64,000 bases of DNA from Desulfofundulus kuznetsovii DSM 6115 (GTDB lineage Bacteria; Bacillota; Desulfotomaculia; Desulfotomaculales; Desulfovirgulaceae), in NCBI RefSeq assembly GCF_000214705.1, contig NC_015573.1, positions 2,611,001-2,675,000 of the forward strand, read 5' to 3'. How positions within the stretch are numbered: position 1 is the stretch's first letter; each line of letters begins with the position of its first letter. Below are positions 24,323 through 32,632 of the stretch, in pieces. The notes beneath the pieces were generated by a model. The model was given only the letters and a program-made list of their open reading frames with translations. It had not been told where the DNA came from and ran no database searches. The position numbers and the translations under genes are program-made.

Positions 24323-25063
24323 CTACCGCGTCCCTCTCCTTCTCCGGGCCTGCCGGCCGCCACGGAAATTCAGCACTTCAGACAGGATCACCGCCGCAGC
24401 CAGGTTGCGCCTCGAAAGCAGGGGACATTGCACCGGCCGGGGGCAGGGTTCCCGGGTTTCCATAAAAACCTGGTCCGTACCTTCAACTCCGGGAACGTCC
24501 CGTACGGGACGTTCCCGGAGGGCTTCACGCTTCGTTTCAGCCGTCCGTTCCCGTTCCGGTTTATGTTCTAAAGCGGGGTCAGGGCGGCGCTCCTGTTGCT
24601 CCCGCCGGGACACACCGGCAGGTGCTTTGCGCACCCTTTCCCCGCCGGGCACCTGATCTTGCAGATCCCTTTCCCGCCTGTGCCAGGGGCCGGGAAGCGG
24701 TCCTTCCTCCTGCCGGTTCCACGGGCCGGGCAGGGGAACATCCTCCGGGTCAGTTTCCCGGCGGTCCCACGGACCCGGCAGGGGCAAATCAGTCTCTTCC
24801 GGCTTGCGGCTCCACGGACCGGGCAGGGGTAGATCCGCCTCTTCCTGTCGACGGCTCCAGGGTCCCGGTAAAGGCAGGTCTTCTTCCTCCCCGTAATTCC
24901 CCGTTTCCTTCATGGAATCATCCTGCTGTTTTTCACGTGCCTTTTGTTCTGGAAAAGGGGGTGCAGAGCCCCCGGGATAACGCCGGCCGGTCCTGGCGCG
25001 ATCCCTGGCAAAGACTGTCCAGAAAACAAACAGGAGAAAGGCCCAGAAAATGAGCGCTTCCAT
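24323..25063 (-). CDS. Membrane-anchored LPLPGPW-repeat protein next to FloA
   Basis: 246 residues. One N-terminal helix (ALIFWAFLLFVFWTVFA, about 3-19) is followed by a hydrophilic, probably disordered cytosolic or wall-facing tail. Five copies of the motif D(L/V)PLPGPW or GPLPGPW occur at about residues 62-69, 77-84, 92-99, 108-115 and 121-127, spaced 13-16 residues apart by Arg/Glu-rich linkers. The C-terminal half is basic (ending ARRRRGTR). It starts four bases after the floA stop, so it is co-translated with the flotillin. I know no family with this repeat; a scaffold or partner for FloA rafts is an inference. Confidence 0.7.
   Translation of the reverse strand: MEALIFWAFLLFVFWTVFARDRARTGRRYPGGSAPPFPEQKAREKQQDDSMKETGNYGEEEDLPLPGPWSRRQEEADLPLPGPWSRKPEETDLPLPGPWDRRETDPEDVPLPGPWNRQEEGPLPGPWHRRERDLQDQVPGGERVRKAPAGVSRREQQERRPDPALEHKPERERTAETKREALRERPVRDVPGVEGTDQVFMETREPCPRPVQCPLLSRRNLAAAVILSEVLNFRGGRQARRRRGTR
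24487..24520. repeat. 34-base perfect palindrome inside the repeat-protein gene
   Basis: The half-site CTCCGGGAACGTCCCGT (24487-24503) is followed directly by its exact reverse complement (24504-24520), with no spacer. It lies in the coding part for RERPVRDVPGVEG. Confidence 0.9.
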
Positions 25064-25066
25064 GGG

Positions 25067-26083
25067 TTAGCGTTCCTTTCCTTTCCTGGAGGATTCACCG
25101 GGCTCACCCGGCTCGCCGCCCATTCTGGCCAGACCCTCGCGCATACGGGTATCGGCCAGCAGGTTTTGCATGTTGTAGTAATCCATGACACCCAGTTTCC
25201 CCTGGCGTAAAGCCTCGGCCATAGCCCGGGGCACTTCCGCTTCCGCTTCCACCACCCGGGCGCGCATTTCCTCCACCATGGCCCGCATCTCCTGCTCTTT
25301 GGCCACGGCCATGGCCCGCCGCTCTTCCGCTTTGGCCTGGGCAATGCGTTTGTCTGCTTCCGCCTGGTCGATTTGCAACTGGGCGCCGATGTTCCGCCCC
25401 ACATCCACGTCGGCAATATCAATCGAAAGGATTTCGAAAGCCGTCCCGGCATCCAGGCCCTTCCCCAGCACGGTCCGGGAAATGGAGTCCGGGTTTTCCA
25501 GCACGTGCTTGTGGCTTTCGGCACTGCCGACCGTAGTTACGACGCCTTCACCCACCCGGGCCAGGATGGTTTCCTCGCCGGCACCACCCACCAGGCGGTC
25601 GATATTGGCCCGCACCGTGACCCGGGCGATAACCTTGACCTCAATGCCGTCCTTGGCCACGGCAGACACCATGGGGGTTTGAATCACCTTGGGGTTGACG
25701 CTCATCTGCACCGCTTCCAGGACATTGCGCCCGGCCAGATCGATGGCCGCGGCCCGCTCAAAGGTGAGGGGAATGTCGGCCCGCTCGGCGGCAATGAGGG
25801 CATCCACCACCCGGTCCACATTACCCCCGGCGAGGTAATGGGCTTCCAGCTGGTTAACGGTTACATTGAGGCCGGCCTTGTCGGCCTTAATCAACGGGCC
25901 GACAATTTTTGCCGGCGGAACCCGCCGCAGGCGCATGCCCACCAGGGTGAAAATGCCGATTTTCACTCCTGCGGCCAGGGCGGAAATCCACAGGCCAACC
26001 GGGATGAAACTAAAAATCACAGCCACGCCGATTAAAATGAGCAGGAAGAAGATAATTGTGGAAAGTCCAAGCAGGGTAAACAT
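25067..26083 (-). CDS. floA: Flotillin-like protein FloA
   Basis: 338 residues from an ATG after AGGAGGTG. N-terminal membrane hairpin (about 5-45), a PHB/SPFH domain (about 50-230, with [34 protein letters not shown] type segments) and a C-terminal coiled region rich in [20 protein letters not shown] repeats. FloA organises functional membrane microdomains. Its usual partner NfeD is encoded upstream on the same strand, but about 850 bases of inverted-repeat DNA separate them. Confidence 0.94.
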   Translation of the reverse strand: MFTLLGLSTIIFFLLILIGVAVIFSFIPVGLWISALAAGVKIGIFTLVGMRLRRVPPAKIVGPLIKADKAGLNVTVNQLEAHYLAGGNVDRVVDALIAAERADIPLTFERAAAIDLAGRNVLEAVQMSVNPKVIQTPMVSAVAKDGIEVKVIARVTVRANIDRLVGGAGEETILARVGEGVVTTVGSAESHKHVLENPDSISRTVLGKGLDAGTAFEILSIDIADVDVGRNIGAQLQIDQAEADKRIAQAKAEERRAMAVAKEQEMRAMVEEMRARVVEAEAEVPRAMAEALRQGKLGVMDYYNMQNLLADTRMREGLARMGGEPGEPGESSRKGKER

Positions 26084-26146
26084 CGAGCACCTCCTACAGT
26101 GAATTAATTAAAAGCGCAGTATGGTAACTGGCTTCGGTCACATAAA

Positions 26147-26535
26147 TGTTCAGTGATCCCGCTATGGTGCCGCGTTGTCCACGCTCACTCCAGTGCTCCG
26201 CGCTGACAAAATGGTTTCTGACGCAAAAGCTAATAATTCTCGCCGCAGCGGCATTAGAAAAAGTCTGCATTAACTGAAATAAAACCGATGCCGCTGCCAT
26301 ACTCGCTTCGGACCGGACTAGCGGCGCTGCAAATGCGGCATGGCAGTTGCACCTTACTGTAATCTTTTTACCGTTTTAGCTAAGTTACCTTTTCTAAAGC
26401 TATATTTCGGTGCCGCTGGTTTCGCGCCGCAGTCCGGTTACCCTCGCTTCGCCGGGTGCTGTTACCAGCGCTCCGCAAGTCGTTCGCTTTGGACAACGCG
26501 GCACCGTGTCAGTGGTAGCGGTTTTTTACTGAACA
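26147..26535. repeat. Large inverted-repeat element A
   Basis: Outer arms TGTTCAGT (26147-26154) and ACTGAACA (26528-26535). Inner 15-base perfect arms GGTGCCGCGTTGTCC (26166-26180) and GGACAACGCGGCACC (26491-26505). The inside contains further GC-rich palindromic pieces and no believable gene. It is related to element B: the segment before the right inner arm (CTCGCTTCGCCGGGTGCTG onward, 26442-26490) is nearly identical in B. Three arm positions differ from B, and each is matched by the complementary change in the opposite arm. Confidence 0.8.
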
Positions 26536-26600
26536 GTTACCCGGCTACTTTTGTCCTTGCAGTGAAGAAACACTACCTGCCATCCCGGCTTACATTTAGC

Positions 26601-26919
26601 TGTAAATGTTCAGTCAACCCGCTTAAGGCACGGCGTTGTCCCGCTCACTCATGTGCTTCGCGTAAGATGCGCACCACGGTTCGCTTCGGGCCGGCTCTGG
26701 CTCTCTGCGGATTACCATCGATACTGTTTTTATGCTGTCTCACTTTTTCTACCGATGTGGTTCTTCCACATTTCTTTCGCCTGGTTTCGTTGGCGTCCTC
26801 GAGAGCCGAGCCGGCAACCTCGCTTCACCGGGTGCTGTTACCGGCGCTCCGCAAAATCGTTCGCTCTGGACAACGCCGTGCCTTTGCAGTTAACAGAGCG
26901 GTTCTACTGAACATTTACA
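26601..26919. repeat. Large inverted-repeat element B
   Basis: Outer 14-base perfect arms TGTAAATGTTCAGT (26601-26614) and ACTGAACATTTACA (26906-26919). Inner 15-base perfect arms GGCACGGCGTTGTCC (26627-26641) and GGACAACGCCGTGCC (26868-26882). It lies directly next to element A in the same orientation. Short open frames inside are artefacts of GC-rich structured DNA. Together A and B fill the 855-base nfeD-floA gap. Confidence 0.8.
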
Positions 26920-26938
26920 TTTAACTTGGACAACATCG

Positions 26939-27439
26939 CTAAATGTAGTCTGCCCGGCGTACCACCACCCGGCTCCCTTCCACCCGCACCACCTGCACTT
27001 TCGCCCCGGCGGGGATGTATTCCCCGCCGGTAACCACATCCAGCCGCCGGCCGGCAATTTCCACCGTCCCCGCGGGCCGCAGGGGGGTTAACGCCACCCC
27101 CGTAAGGTCCACCAGGTGTACCAGGTCAACCTGTCCGGCCACATAACCCTCATCTTTTTCCAGCCTGGTACCCAGGGTTAAACGCTGCCAGAGATTAAGC
27201 CGGGACATAAATTTAAGCCCCAGGAAAAATACCACTATCGTGAGAGCCAGGGCCACCACCAGCGCAGCCGTGGCCTGGGTAAAATCCACCGCCAGCAACA
27301 ATACCCCCCAAGCCAGGAGAATGATCCCGGCCATCCCCGCCACGCCAAAGCCCGGAACGACGAAAATTTCAAGCACCAGGGCAATAAAGCCCAGCAAAAA
27401 AGCCAGTACCGAGAGCCAGGTTAAAAGTTGACCAGACAT
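26939..27439 (-). CDS. nfeD: NfeD-family membrane protein
   Basis: 166 residues from ATG 27439 (MSGQLLTWLSVLAFLLGF) after GGGGGTGATC; a longer frame to 27664 lacks signals. Three to four membrane helices (about 5-75) are followed by an OB-fold domain (GVALTPLRPAGTVEIAGRRLDVVTGGEYI). This is the short NfeD type without a ClpP-like protease domain, the usual companion of flotillins, thought to assist raft formation. Confidence 0.88.
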   Translation of the reverse strand: MSGQLLTWLSVLAFLLGFIALVLEIFVVPGFGVAGMAGIILLAWGVLLLAVDFTQATAALVVALALTIVVFFLGLKFMSRLNLWQRLTLGTRLEKDEGYVAGQVDLVHLVDLTGVALTPLRPAGTVEIAGRRLDVVTGGEYIPAGAKVQVVRVEGSRVVVRRADYI

Positions 27440-27515
27440 AATCTCTGGATCACCCCCCCATTCGCTAAAGCCCCCGGGGAGATCCGCAACGCCGGGACGG
27501 CCGCCGCAGAAGGTG

Positions 27516-27551
27516 TAAAAATGCCCGGCGTGCTTTGATCCAGCACCGGGC
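27516..27551 (-). terminator. Rho-independent terminator after rpsU
   Basis: Minus-strand stem GCCCGG-TGCT (27551-27542) with AGCA-CG-CCGGGC (27534-27523), followed by ATTTTTAC. It separates the housekeeping block from nfeD. Confidence 0.75.
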
Positions 27552-27590
27552 TTCTCCTGCTGACGCCACACGTGCGGTTCGGCCAGGCAA

Positions 27591-27767
27591 TTAACGGTAC
27601 TTACGCCTTCTGGCCGCTTCGGATTTTTTCTTGCGCCGCACACTGGGTTTTTCGTAATGTTCATGCCGTCTTGCTTCGGCTAAGACGCCGGCCTTCTGAC
27701 AGGAACGCTTGAAGCGACGGAGGGCGCTATCCAGGGTCTCATTCTTACCAACACGTACTTCTGGCAC
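27591..27767 (-). CDS. rpsU: Ribosomal protein S21
   Basis: 58 residues from GTG 27767, downstream of GGAGGGAGGG. The sequence [20 protein letters not shown] and the basic C-terminus [15 protein letters not shown] match bS21. The longer frame to 27818 adds 17 residues absent from the family and was rejected. S21 assists start-site selection on the 30S subunit. Confidence 0.96.
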   Translation of the reverse strand: MPEVRVGKNETLDSALRRFKRSCQKAGVLAEARRHEHYEKPSVRRKKKSEAARRRKYR

Positions 27768-27882
27768 TGCTCTTTTCCCTCCCTCCGCCAGGCTGTAAGG
27801 CTGTTCATATGAGTGCAAAGACCCCCAACCCGAAATTGCAAAATACCCTGTTATTATAGCCTGCTTTCCATAGTTGCGTCAA

Positions 27883-28230
27883 CTAGCCCGGTGGCCACTG
27901 CAGCGCTCTACCCCCCAGCAAATGATAATGAATATGGAAAATCAGCTGGCCGGCATCTTCCTTGCAGTTGCTGACCAACCGAAATCCTTTTTCCTCCAGG
28001 TTCAACTGCCGGGCGACCCGGGCTGCCGCCAGCTGAACACGGCCGATTATGGAAACGTCTTCATCCGTCAGGTCGAAGAAGGTGGGGATATGTTTTTTCG
28101 GAATGAGCAAGAGGTGGACGGGAGCCGCCGGGTGGATGTCTTTAAAGGCCATTACGTGATCATCCTCATAAACGATCTCGGCGGGAATCTCCTTTTTCAC
28201 GATCTTGCAGAAAATGCAATCCTGCACCAT
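27883..28230 (-). CDS. hinT: HIT-family nucleotide hydrolase (HinT-like)
   Basis: 115 residues. CIFCKIVKKEIPAEIVYEDD is the zinc-binding N-terminus of HinT proteins and HIHYHLLGGR carries the histidine triad (HxHxH). HinT hydrolyses adenosine phosphoramidates and aminoacyl-adenylates. It sits between mtaB and rpsU, as in many Clostridia. Confidence 0.94.
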   Translation of the reverse strand: MVQDCIFCKIVKKEIPAEIVYEDDHVMAFKDIHPAAPVHLLLIPKKHIPTFFDLTDEDVSIIGRVQLAAARVARQLNLEEKGFRLVSNCKEDAGQLIFHIHYHLLGGRALQWPPG

Positions 28231-28303
28231 GCCACCTCCCTCCCGTAAATAGTAACAACGGTATTTTATTCAACATTGAAGGAATTAAATCCTCCCGGTA
28301 AAC

Positions 28304-29641
28304 TTAAATTATCATTCCTTTTAAATCTGCACCCTCTATCTCTTCCACCCGCACCGTCACCAGCTCACCCACAGGATTTTTCCGGGCTGGAAAAATTACC
28401 CGCAGGTAATTATCGGTAAGACCGGCAAAGAAACCTGCTTTCTCCGGCAACTCTTCTTCCACCAGCACCTGGACCTCCCGGCCAATATGCTTGGCGGCAA
28501 AGGAACGGGCCAGCTCATCTCCCAGGGCAATCATCCGGCGGCTCCGCGCCTCTTTCACCGGGGCACTGATCTGGTCGGGAAAGGAGGCCGCTTCCGTACC
28601 CTGCCGGGGGGAATACTTGAAAACATGCAGCCGGGCAAAAGCCATCTCGCGCACAAAATTAAACGTATTTTCAAACTGGCCGTCGGTTTCCCCGGGGAAA
28701 CCAACAATAATGTCGGTGGTAATGGCTATGCCGGGCACGCACCCCCTTACTCTTTGAACCAGCTCACGAAACCAGGCCGTGGTATAGTGACGGCGCATGC
28801 GGGCCAGGACCGTATCATCGCCGCTTTGCAGGGGGATATGCAGGTGGCGGCAGACATTGGGCCTGGTAGCCATTATATCCACCAGTTTACCTGTAATGTC
28901 CATCGGTTCCACAGAACTGAGGCGCAGGCGCACCAACCCCGGAATTTCCGCCAGGCATTCCACCAGGCCGGCCAGGTCCGGGCCGCCGGGCCGGTCCTGG
29001 CCGTAGGCCCCGGTATGAATGCCGGTGAGCACCAGTTCCTTAAAGCCCCCGGCTACCAGCCTCCTGGCTTCGGCCAGGACATTTTCCGGGTCCCGGCTGC
29101 GCAGCGGCCCCCGGGCATAGGGAATAATGCAGTAGGCGCAAAAATTATTGCACCCTTCCTGGATTTTTAAAAAGGCCCGCACCCGGGAGGGCAGCGCCGG
29201 TACGGGCAGTTCCTCGTAATCCTGGTCCGCAAAAACATCCCGTACCACGGCCAGCGGCCCCTCCTTACGGCTTTCCAGTTCCTCCACCAGATCCACAATG
29301 CGGGATTTGTCCCTTGTCCCCACCACCAGGTCCACGCCGGGGATGGAGAGTACCTCTTCCGGCGAGGTCTGGGCGTAACAGCCGGTTACCACCACGCGGG
29401 CATGGGGGTTGTTTCGCGTGGCCCGCCGGATAAGCTGCCTTGACTTGCGGTCCCCCAGGTGGGTAACCGTACAGGTGTTGATGACATAAATGTCCGCCGC
29501 TTCGCTGAAGTCCACCACTTTATAGCCCCGCTCCCGGAACAGGGTGGCCAGGGCCGCCGACTCATATTGGTTAACCTTGCATCCCAGGGTGGTCACGGCT
29601 ACAGTCCTGGGCACGTCTTTCACCCCCACGGTTGGTTTCAC
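28304..29641 (-). CDS. mtaB: tRNA t6A37 methylthiotransferase MtaB
   Basis: 445 residues. The N-terminal MTTase domain has TTLGCKVNQYESAALATLF with the first cluster cysteine, the radical-SAM triad is CNNFCAYC, and a C-terminal TRAM domain follows (VLVEEELPEKAGFFAGLTDNYLRV). It adds a methylthio group to t6A37 of tRNA-Lys. The GTG start overlaps the rsmE stop (GTGA), so translation is coupled. Confidence 0.95.
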   Translation of the reverse strand: MKPTVGVKDVPRTVAVTTLGCKVNQYESAALATLFRERGYKVVDFSEAADIYVINTCTVTHLGDRKSRQLIRRATRNNPHARVVVTGCYAQTSPEEVLSIPGVDLVVGTRDKSRIVDLVEELESRKEGPLAVVRDVFADQDYEELPVPALPSRVRAFLKIQEGCNNFCAYCIIPYARGPLRSRDPENVLAEARRLVAGGFKELVLTGIHTGAYGQDRPGGPDLAGLVECLAEIPGLVRLRLSSVEPMDITGKLVDIMATRPNVCRHLHIPLQSGDDTVLARMRRHYTTAWFRELVQRVRGCVPGIAITTDIIVGFPGETDGQFENTFNFVREMAFARLHVFKYSPRQGTEAASFPDQISAPVKEARSRRMIALGDELARSFAAKHIGREVQVLVEEELPEKAGFFAGLTDNYLRVIFPARKNPVGELVTVRVEEIEGADLKGMII

Positions 29642-30408
29642 CGGGCGTTACCTGCTGGATACCCGCCCAGGTCCCCCAGCTCATAAAGAACCATAGTTAG
29701 TGTGGCCAGTCCCGCCGTTTCCGTGCGCAGGATCCGTGGGCCCAGGGAAACGGAAAGCACGCCCCTTTCCCTGGCCATGGCCACTTCGTCGGCTTCAAAC
29801 CCCCCTTCGGGACCGATGAAGACAAATACTTCCCCGCAGGACTGCCCTCTGAGGGCTGCTTTCAGGGAAAACTCCCGTTCTTCCTCCCAGGGCATCAGGG
29901 CCAGCGCCCCCGGGGATATAAGGTCAAGCACAGCCGGCAGGTCCATAACTCCGGTGACCCGGGGCACTATTGCCCGGCAGGACTGCTTGGCCGCTTCCAG
30001 GGCTATCCGCTGCCAGCGCTGCTGGCGCTCCCGGGCCTTGGCCGGGGTAAGCCGGACCACGGAACGGCGGCAGGCTAAAGGAACCACACAGGATACGCCG
30101 AGCTCGGTGCCTTTTTGTATAATTATGTCCATTTTGTCGCCCTTGGAAAGCCCCTGGACCAGGGTCACCTTCAGGGGAGCTTCTCCCCCGGGGATAAATT
30201 GCTCCAGGATCATCCCTTCGACGGCAGTTCCGGTGGTGCCGGTTAACCTCACCCGGTACCCCTTGCCCCGACCGTCCATAACCGTGATCACGTCTCCGGG
30301 TCCAAGGCGCAACACCCGGGAAATATGCATCACATCGGGCCCGGTAATGGTCACCCGCTCCCCGGTAATCTGCTCCGGGGAAACAAAGAAATAACCTATG
30401 GCCGGCAC
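29638..30408 (-). CDS. rsmE: 16S rRNA (uracil-1498-N3)-methyltransferase RsmE
   Basis: 256 residues from GTG 30408 (VPAIGYFFVSPEQITGERV), which overlaps the prmA stop by 13 bases. An upstream ATG at 30447 would add 13 residues unlike the family. The SPOUT-fold knot motif is FIGPEGGFEADEV and SLGPRILRTETAGL. It methylates U1498 in the 30S decoding centre. Its position between prmA and mtaB is the standard order. Confidence 0.93.
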   Translation of the reverse strand: MPAIGYFFVSPEQITGERVTITGPDVMHISRVLRLGPGDVITVMDGRGKGYRVRLTGTTGTAVEGMILEQFIPGGEAPLKVTLVQGLSKGDKMDIIIQKGTELGVSCVVPLACRRSVVRLTPAKARERQQRWQRIALEAAKQSCRAIVPRVTGVMDLPAVLDLISPGALALMPWEEEREFSLKAALRGQSCGEVFVFIGPEGGFEADEVAMARERGVLSVSLGPRILRTETAGLATLTMVLYELGDLGGYPAGNAR

Positions 30409-31322
30409 CCCCCACGGGCCAGCAGGGCATGCCACTCGCCACTGCAACGCCGGTCTATAATCTCAAAACCGTGAGAATGCAGGGCGCCAGCCACATCCTG
30501 CTCCCGCCCCCTGATGATACCCGAGGCAATAAAGAGGCCGGCGGGCTTTAGAATCTTACGCGCCTGGAGGGCGAGGCGAATAATCACATCGGCCACGATA
30601 TTGGCCACCACCACATCCACGGGGCCTTCCATACCGGCCAGTAAATCGCCGCACACGACCTCCACCAGGTCCTGCACCCGGTTTTGCTCTGCATTTTGCC
30701 GGGCGGCTGCCACGGCCACCGGGTCGTTGTCCACCGCCACCACCCGGCGGGCACCCAGCAGGGCGGCGGCAATGGCCAGGATGCCCGAACCGGTACCCAC
30801 ATCCACCACCACTTCACCGCCGGCCAGAACATCCTCCAGCAGGGAAAGACAAAGGCGCGTGCTGGGGTGGGTGCCGCAGCCAAAGGCCATCCCCGGGTCC
30901 ATTTCAATCACTACCTGGCCCGGGAGGGCCCGGTATTCTTCCCAGGCAGGTTTCACCACCAGTTTCCTGCCCACACAAACGGGCTTATAGTAAGCCTTCC
31001 AGGAACCGGCCCAATCCTCTTCCCTGATCTTTTTAGTGTTTATGTTAAAGGTACCCTCGCCGGCCACAGCGGCAAGCCGCTCTTTCAGGGCGGCCAGACG
31101 GGCGTCCAGATTTTCATCCACGGGCAGGTAAGCCTTCACCACCGGCTCCCGCGGCAGGGATAGAGGGTCCAGAGCCACCTCATCCTGCGGTCCCTGTAAA
31201 TACAAAGAAAAGAGGGCGGGGTCCTCAATGGCCACCCCGCCGGTACCCAGCTCAATAAACATATTGCTTACCGCCTCAACCCACTCGTCAGGCGTGGTGA
31301 CGGCAATCTCCAGCCATTGCAA
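30396..31322 (-). CDS. prmA: Ribosomal protein L11 methyltransferase PrmA
   Basis: 308 residues. The SAM-binding motif VVDVGTGSGILAIAAALLGA and MDPGMAFGCGTHPSTRLCL are diagnostic. NIVADVIIRLA is the active-site motif IV. PrmA trimethylates L11. It lies 16 bases after dnaJ in the heat-shock block, a conserved link. Confidence 0.96.
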   Translation of the reverse strand: MQWLEIAVTTPDEWVEAVSNMFIELGTGGVAIEDPALFSLYLQGPQDEVALDPLSLPREPVVKAYLPVDENLDARLAALKERLAAVAGEGTFNINTKKIREEDWAGSWKAYYKPVCVGRKLVVKPAWEEYRALPGQVVIEMDPGMAFGCGTHPSTRLCLSLLEDVLAGGEVVVDVGTGSGILAIAAALLGARRVVAVDNDPVAVAAARQNAEQNRVQDLVEVVCGDLLAGMEGPVDVVVANIVADVIIRLALQARKILKPAGLFIASGIIRGREQDVAGALHSHGFEIIDRRCSGEWHALLARGGCRP

Positions 31323-31338
31323 ATTAACCGGCCTCCCA

Positions 31339-32475
31339 TTAACCCATAAAGGCGTCCCTTACTTTGTCAAAGAAACCCTTTTCCACCCCGGCCGGGTTCT
31401 CCCCGCTCAACCGGGCAAACTGGCGTAACAGCTTCTTCTGTTCCTCGGTAAGCCTGGTGGGAACCATCACCTTGACCCGCACCAGCTGGTCACCCCGCCC
31501 GTATCCATTCAAATCCGGGATGCCTTTGCCCCGCAGGCGGAAGACGGTGCCGTGCTGGGTGCCCTCGGGAATACGTATGGTTGCCTTGCCTTCAAGAGTG
31601 GGTACTTCCACCTCATCTCCCAGGGCAGCCTGGGCAAAGGAAATGGGCAGTTCCATGATCACATCATTGCCCTCACGTTTAAAGATCTTGTGAGGCCGGA
31701 CGCGAATGTAAATATACAGGTCTCCCGGCGGTCCACCCCTTAAGCCGGCCTCTCCCTCGCCGGCCACCCGCAGTCTCGTCCCGTCGTCCACACCGGCGGG
31801 GATCTTGATGTTGATGGTGCGGGTGCGGCGGACCTGCCCGCTGCCGTGACAGTTGGCACAGGGCTTTTCGATAACGCGGCCTGCACCGCGGCAACGGTCG
31901 CAGGTACGGGATTGGAAAATACGCCCGAAGGGTGTGCTCTGGGCAAATTGAATCTGCCCGGAGCCACCGCACAGGGAACAGGTCACAGGACGGGTCCCGG
32001 GAGCGGCCCCGGTACCGTCACAGGTGCTGCATGGTTCCATGCGGGGCACCCGGATATCCTTCTCCAGGCCAAAGGCGGCCTCTTTAAAGGAAAGCTCCAC
32101 ATCCACCCGGATGTCATCGCCTTTTTCCGGGCCGCGCCTGTGCCGGGTGGACCCCCCAAAGAACATGTCGAAAATATCCCCAAGGCCTCCAAAATCGGTA
32201 CCAAAGCCGCCAAAACCGCCAAACCCCTCGAACCCGCCAAATCCTTGATTACCGGTGGCGGCATGGCCAAAGCGGTCATACTGAGCCCTTTTCTCCGGGT
32301 CGCTCAAAACTTCGTAGGCTTCAGTTATTTCCTTAAATTTGGCCTCCGCATCCTTATCGTTGGGATTGGCGTCGGGGTGGTACTGCCGGGCCAGCTTGCG
32401 GTAGGCTTTTTTGATTTCCTCCTGCGTGGCGTCCCGGGATACTCCCAGGATTTCGTAGTAGTCACGCTTTGCCAT
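31339..32475 (-). CDS. dnaJ: Chaperone DnaJ
   Basis: 378 residues from ATG 32475 ([18 protein letters not shown]). The J-domain has the HPD motif (YHPDANP). A Gly/Phe-rich linker ([13 protein letters not shown]) follows, then four zinc-finger repeats [24 protein letters not shown] and CANCHGSG, and the substrate-binding C-terminus. It stimulates DnaK ATPase activity. Confidence 0.97.
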   Translation of the reverse strand: MAKRDYYEILGVSRDATQEEIKKAYRKLARQYHPDANPNDKDAEAKFKEITEAYEVLSDPEKRAQYDRFGHAATGNQGFGGFEGFGGFGGFGTDFGGLGDIFDMFFGGSTRHRRGPEKGDDIRVDVELSFKEAAFGLEKDIRVPRMEPCSTCDGTGAAPGTRPVTCSLCGGSGQIQFAQSTPFGRIFQSRTCDRCRGAGRVIEKPCANCHGSGQVRRTRTINIKIPAGVDDGTRLRVAGEGEAGLRGGPPGDLYIYIRVRPHKIFKREGNDVIMELPISFAQAALGDEVEVPTLEGKATIRIPEGTQHGTVFRLRGKGIPDLNGYGRGDQLVRVKVMVPTRLTEEQKKLLRQFARLSGENPAGVEKGFFDKVRDAFMG

Positions 32476-32632
32476 GGCGTTACCACCACCTGACCATACC
32501 TTCTTGTATTGCCAAACGCATCCTGGTAACAATGCAAACCTGGCCGGCAGTCGTCTTCATAAACCCACCGGCCAGATGCGACGCGAAAATACATCCGCTA
32601 GTATTATACAATATTGCTGCAGCTGCTGCCAA

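Noticed and set aside
26340-26924. Open frames (up to 194 codons) within the inverted-repeat elements
   Set aside because: They run through arms and loops of GC-rich palindromes, have no ribosome binding site or family signal, and disagree between the two related elements.
27439-27664. Longer NfeD starting at 27664
   Set aside because: The added 75 residues overlap the rpsU gene and its terminator and are unlike any NfeD.
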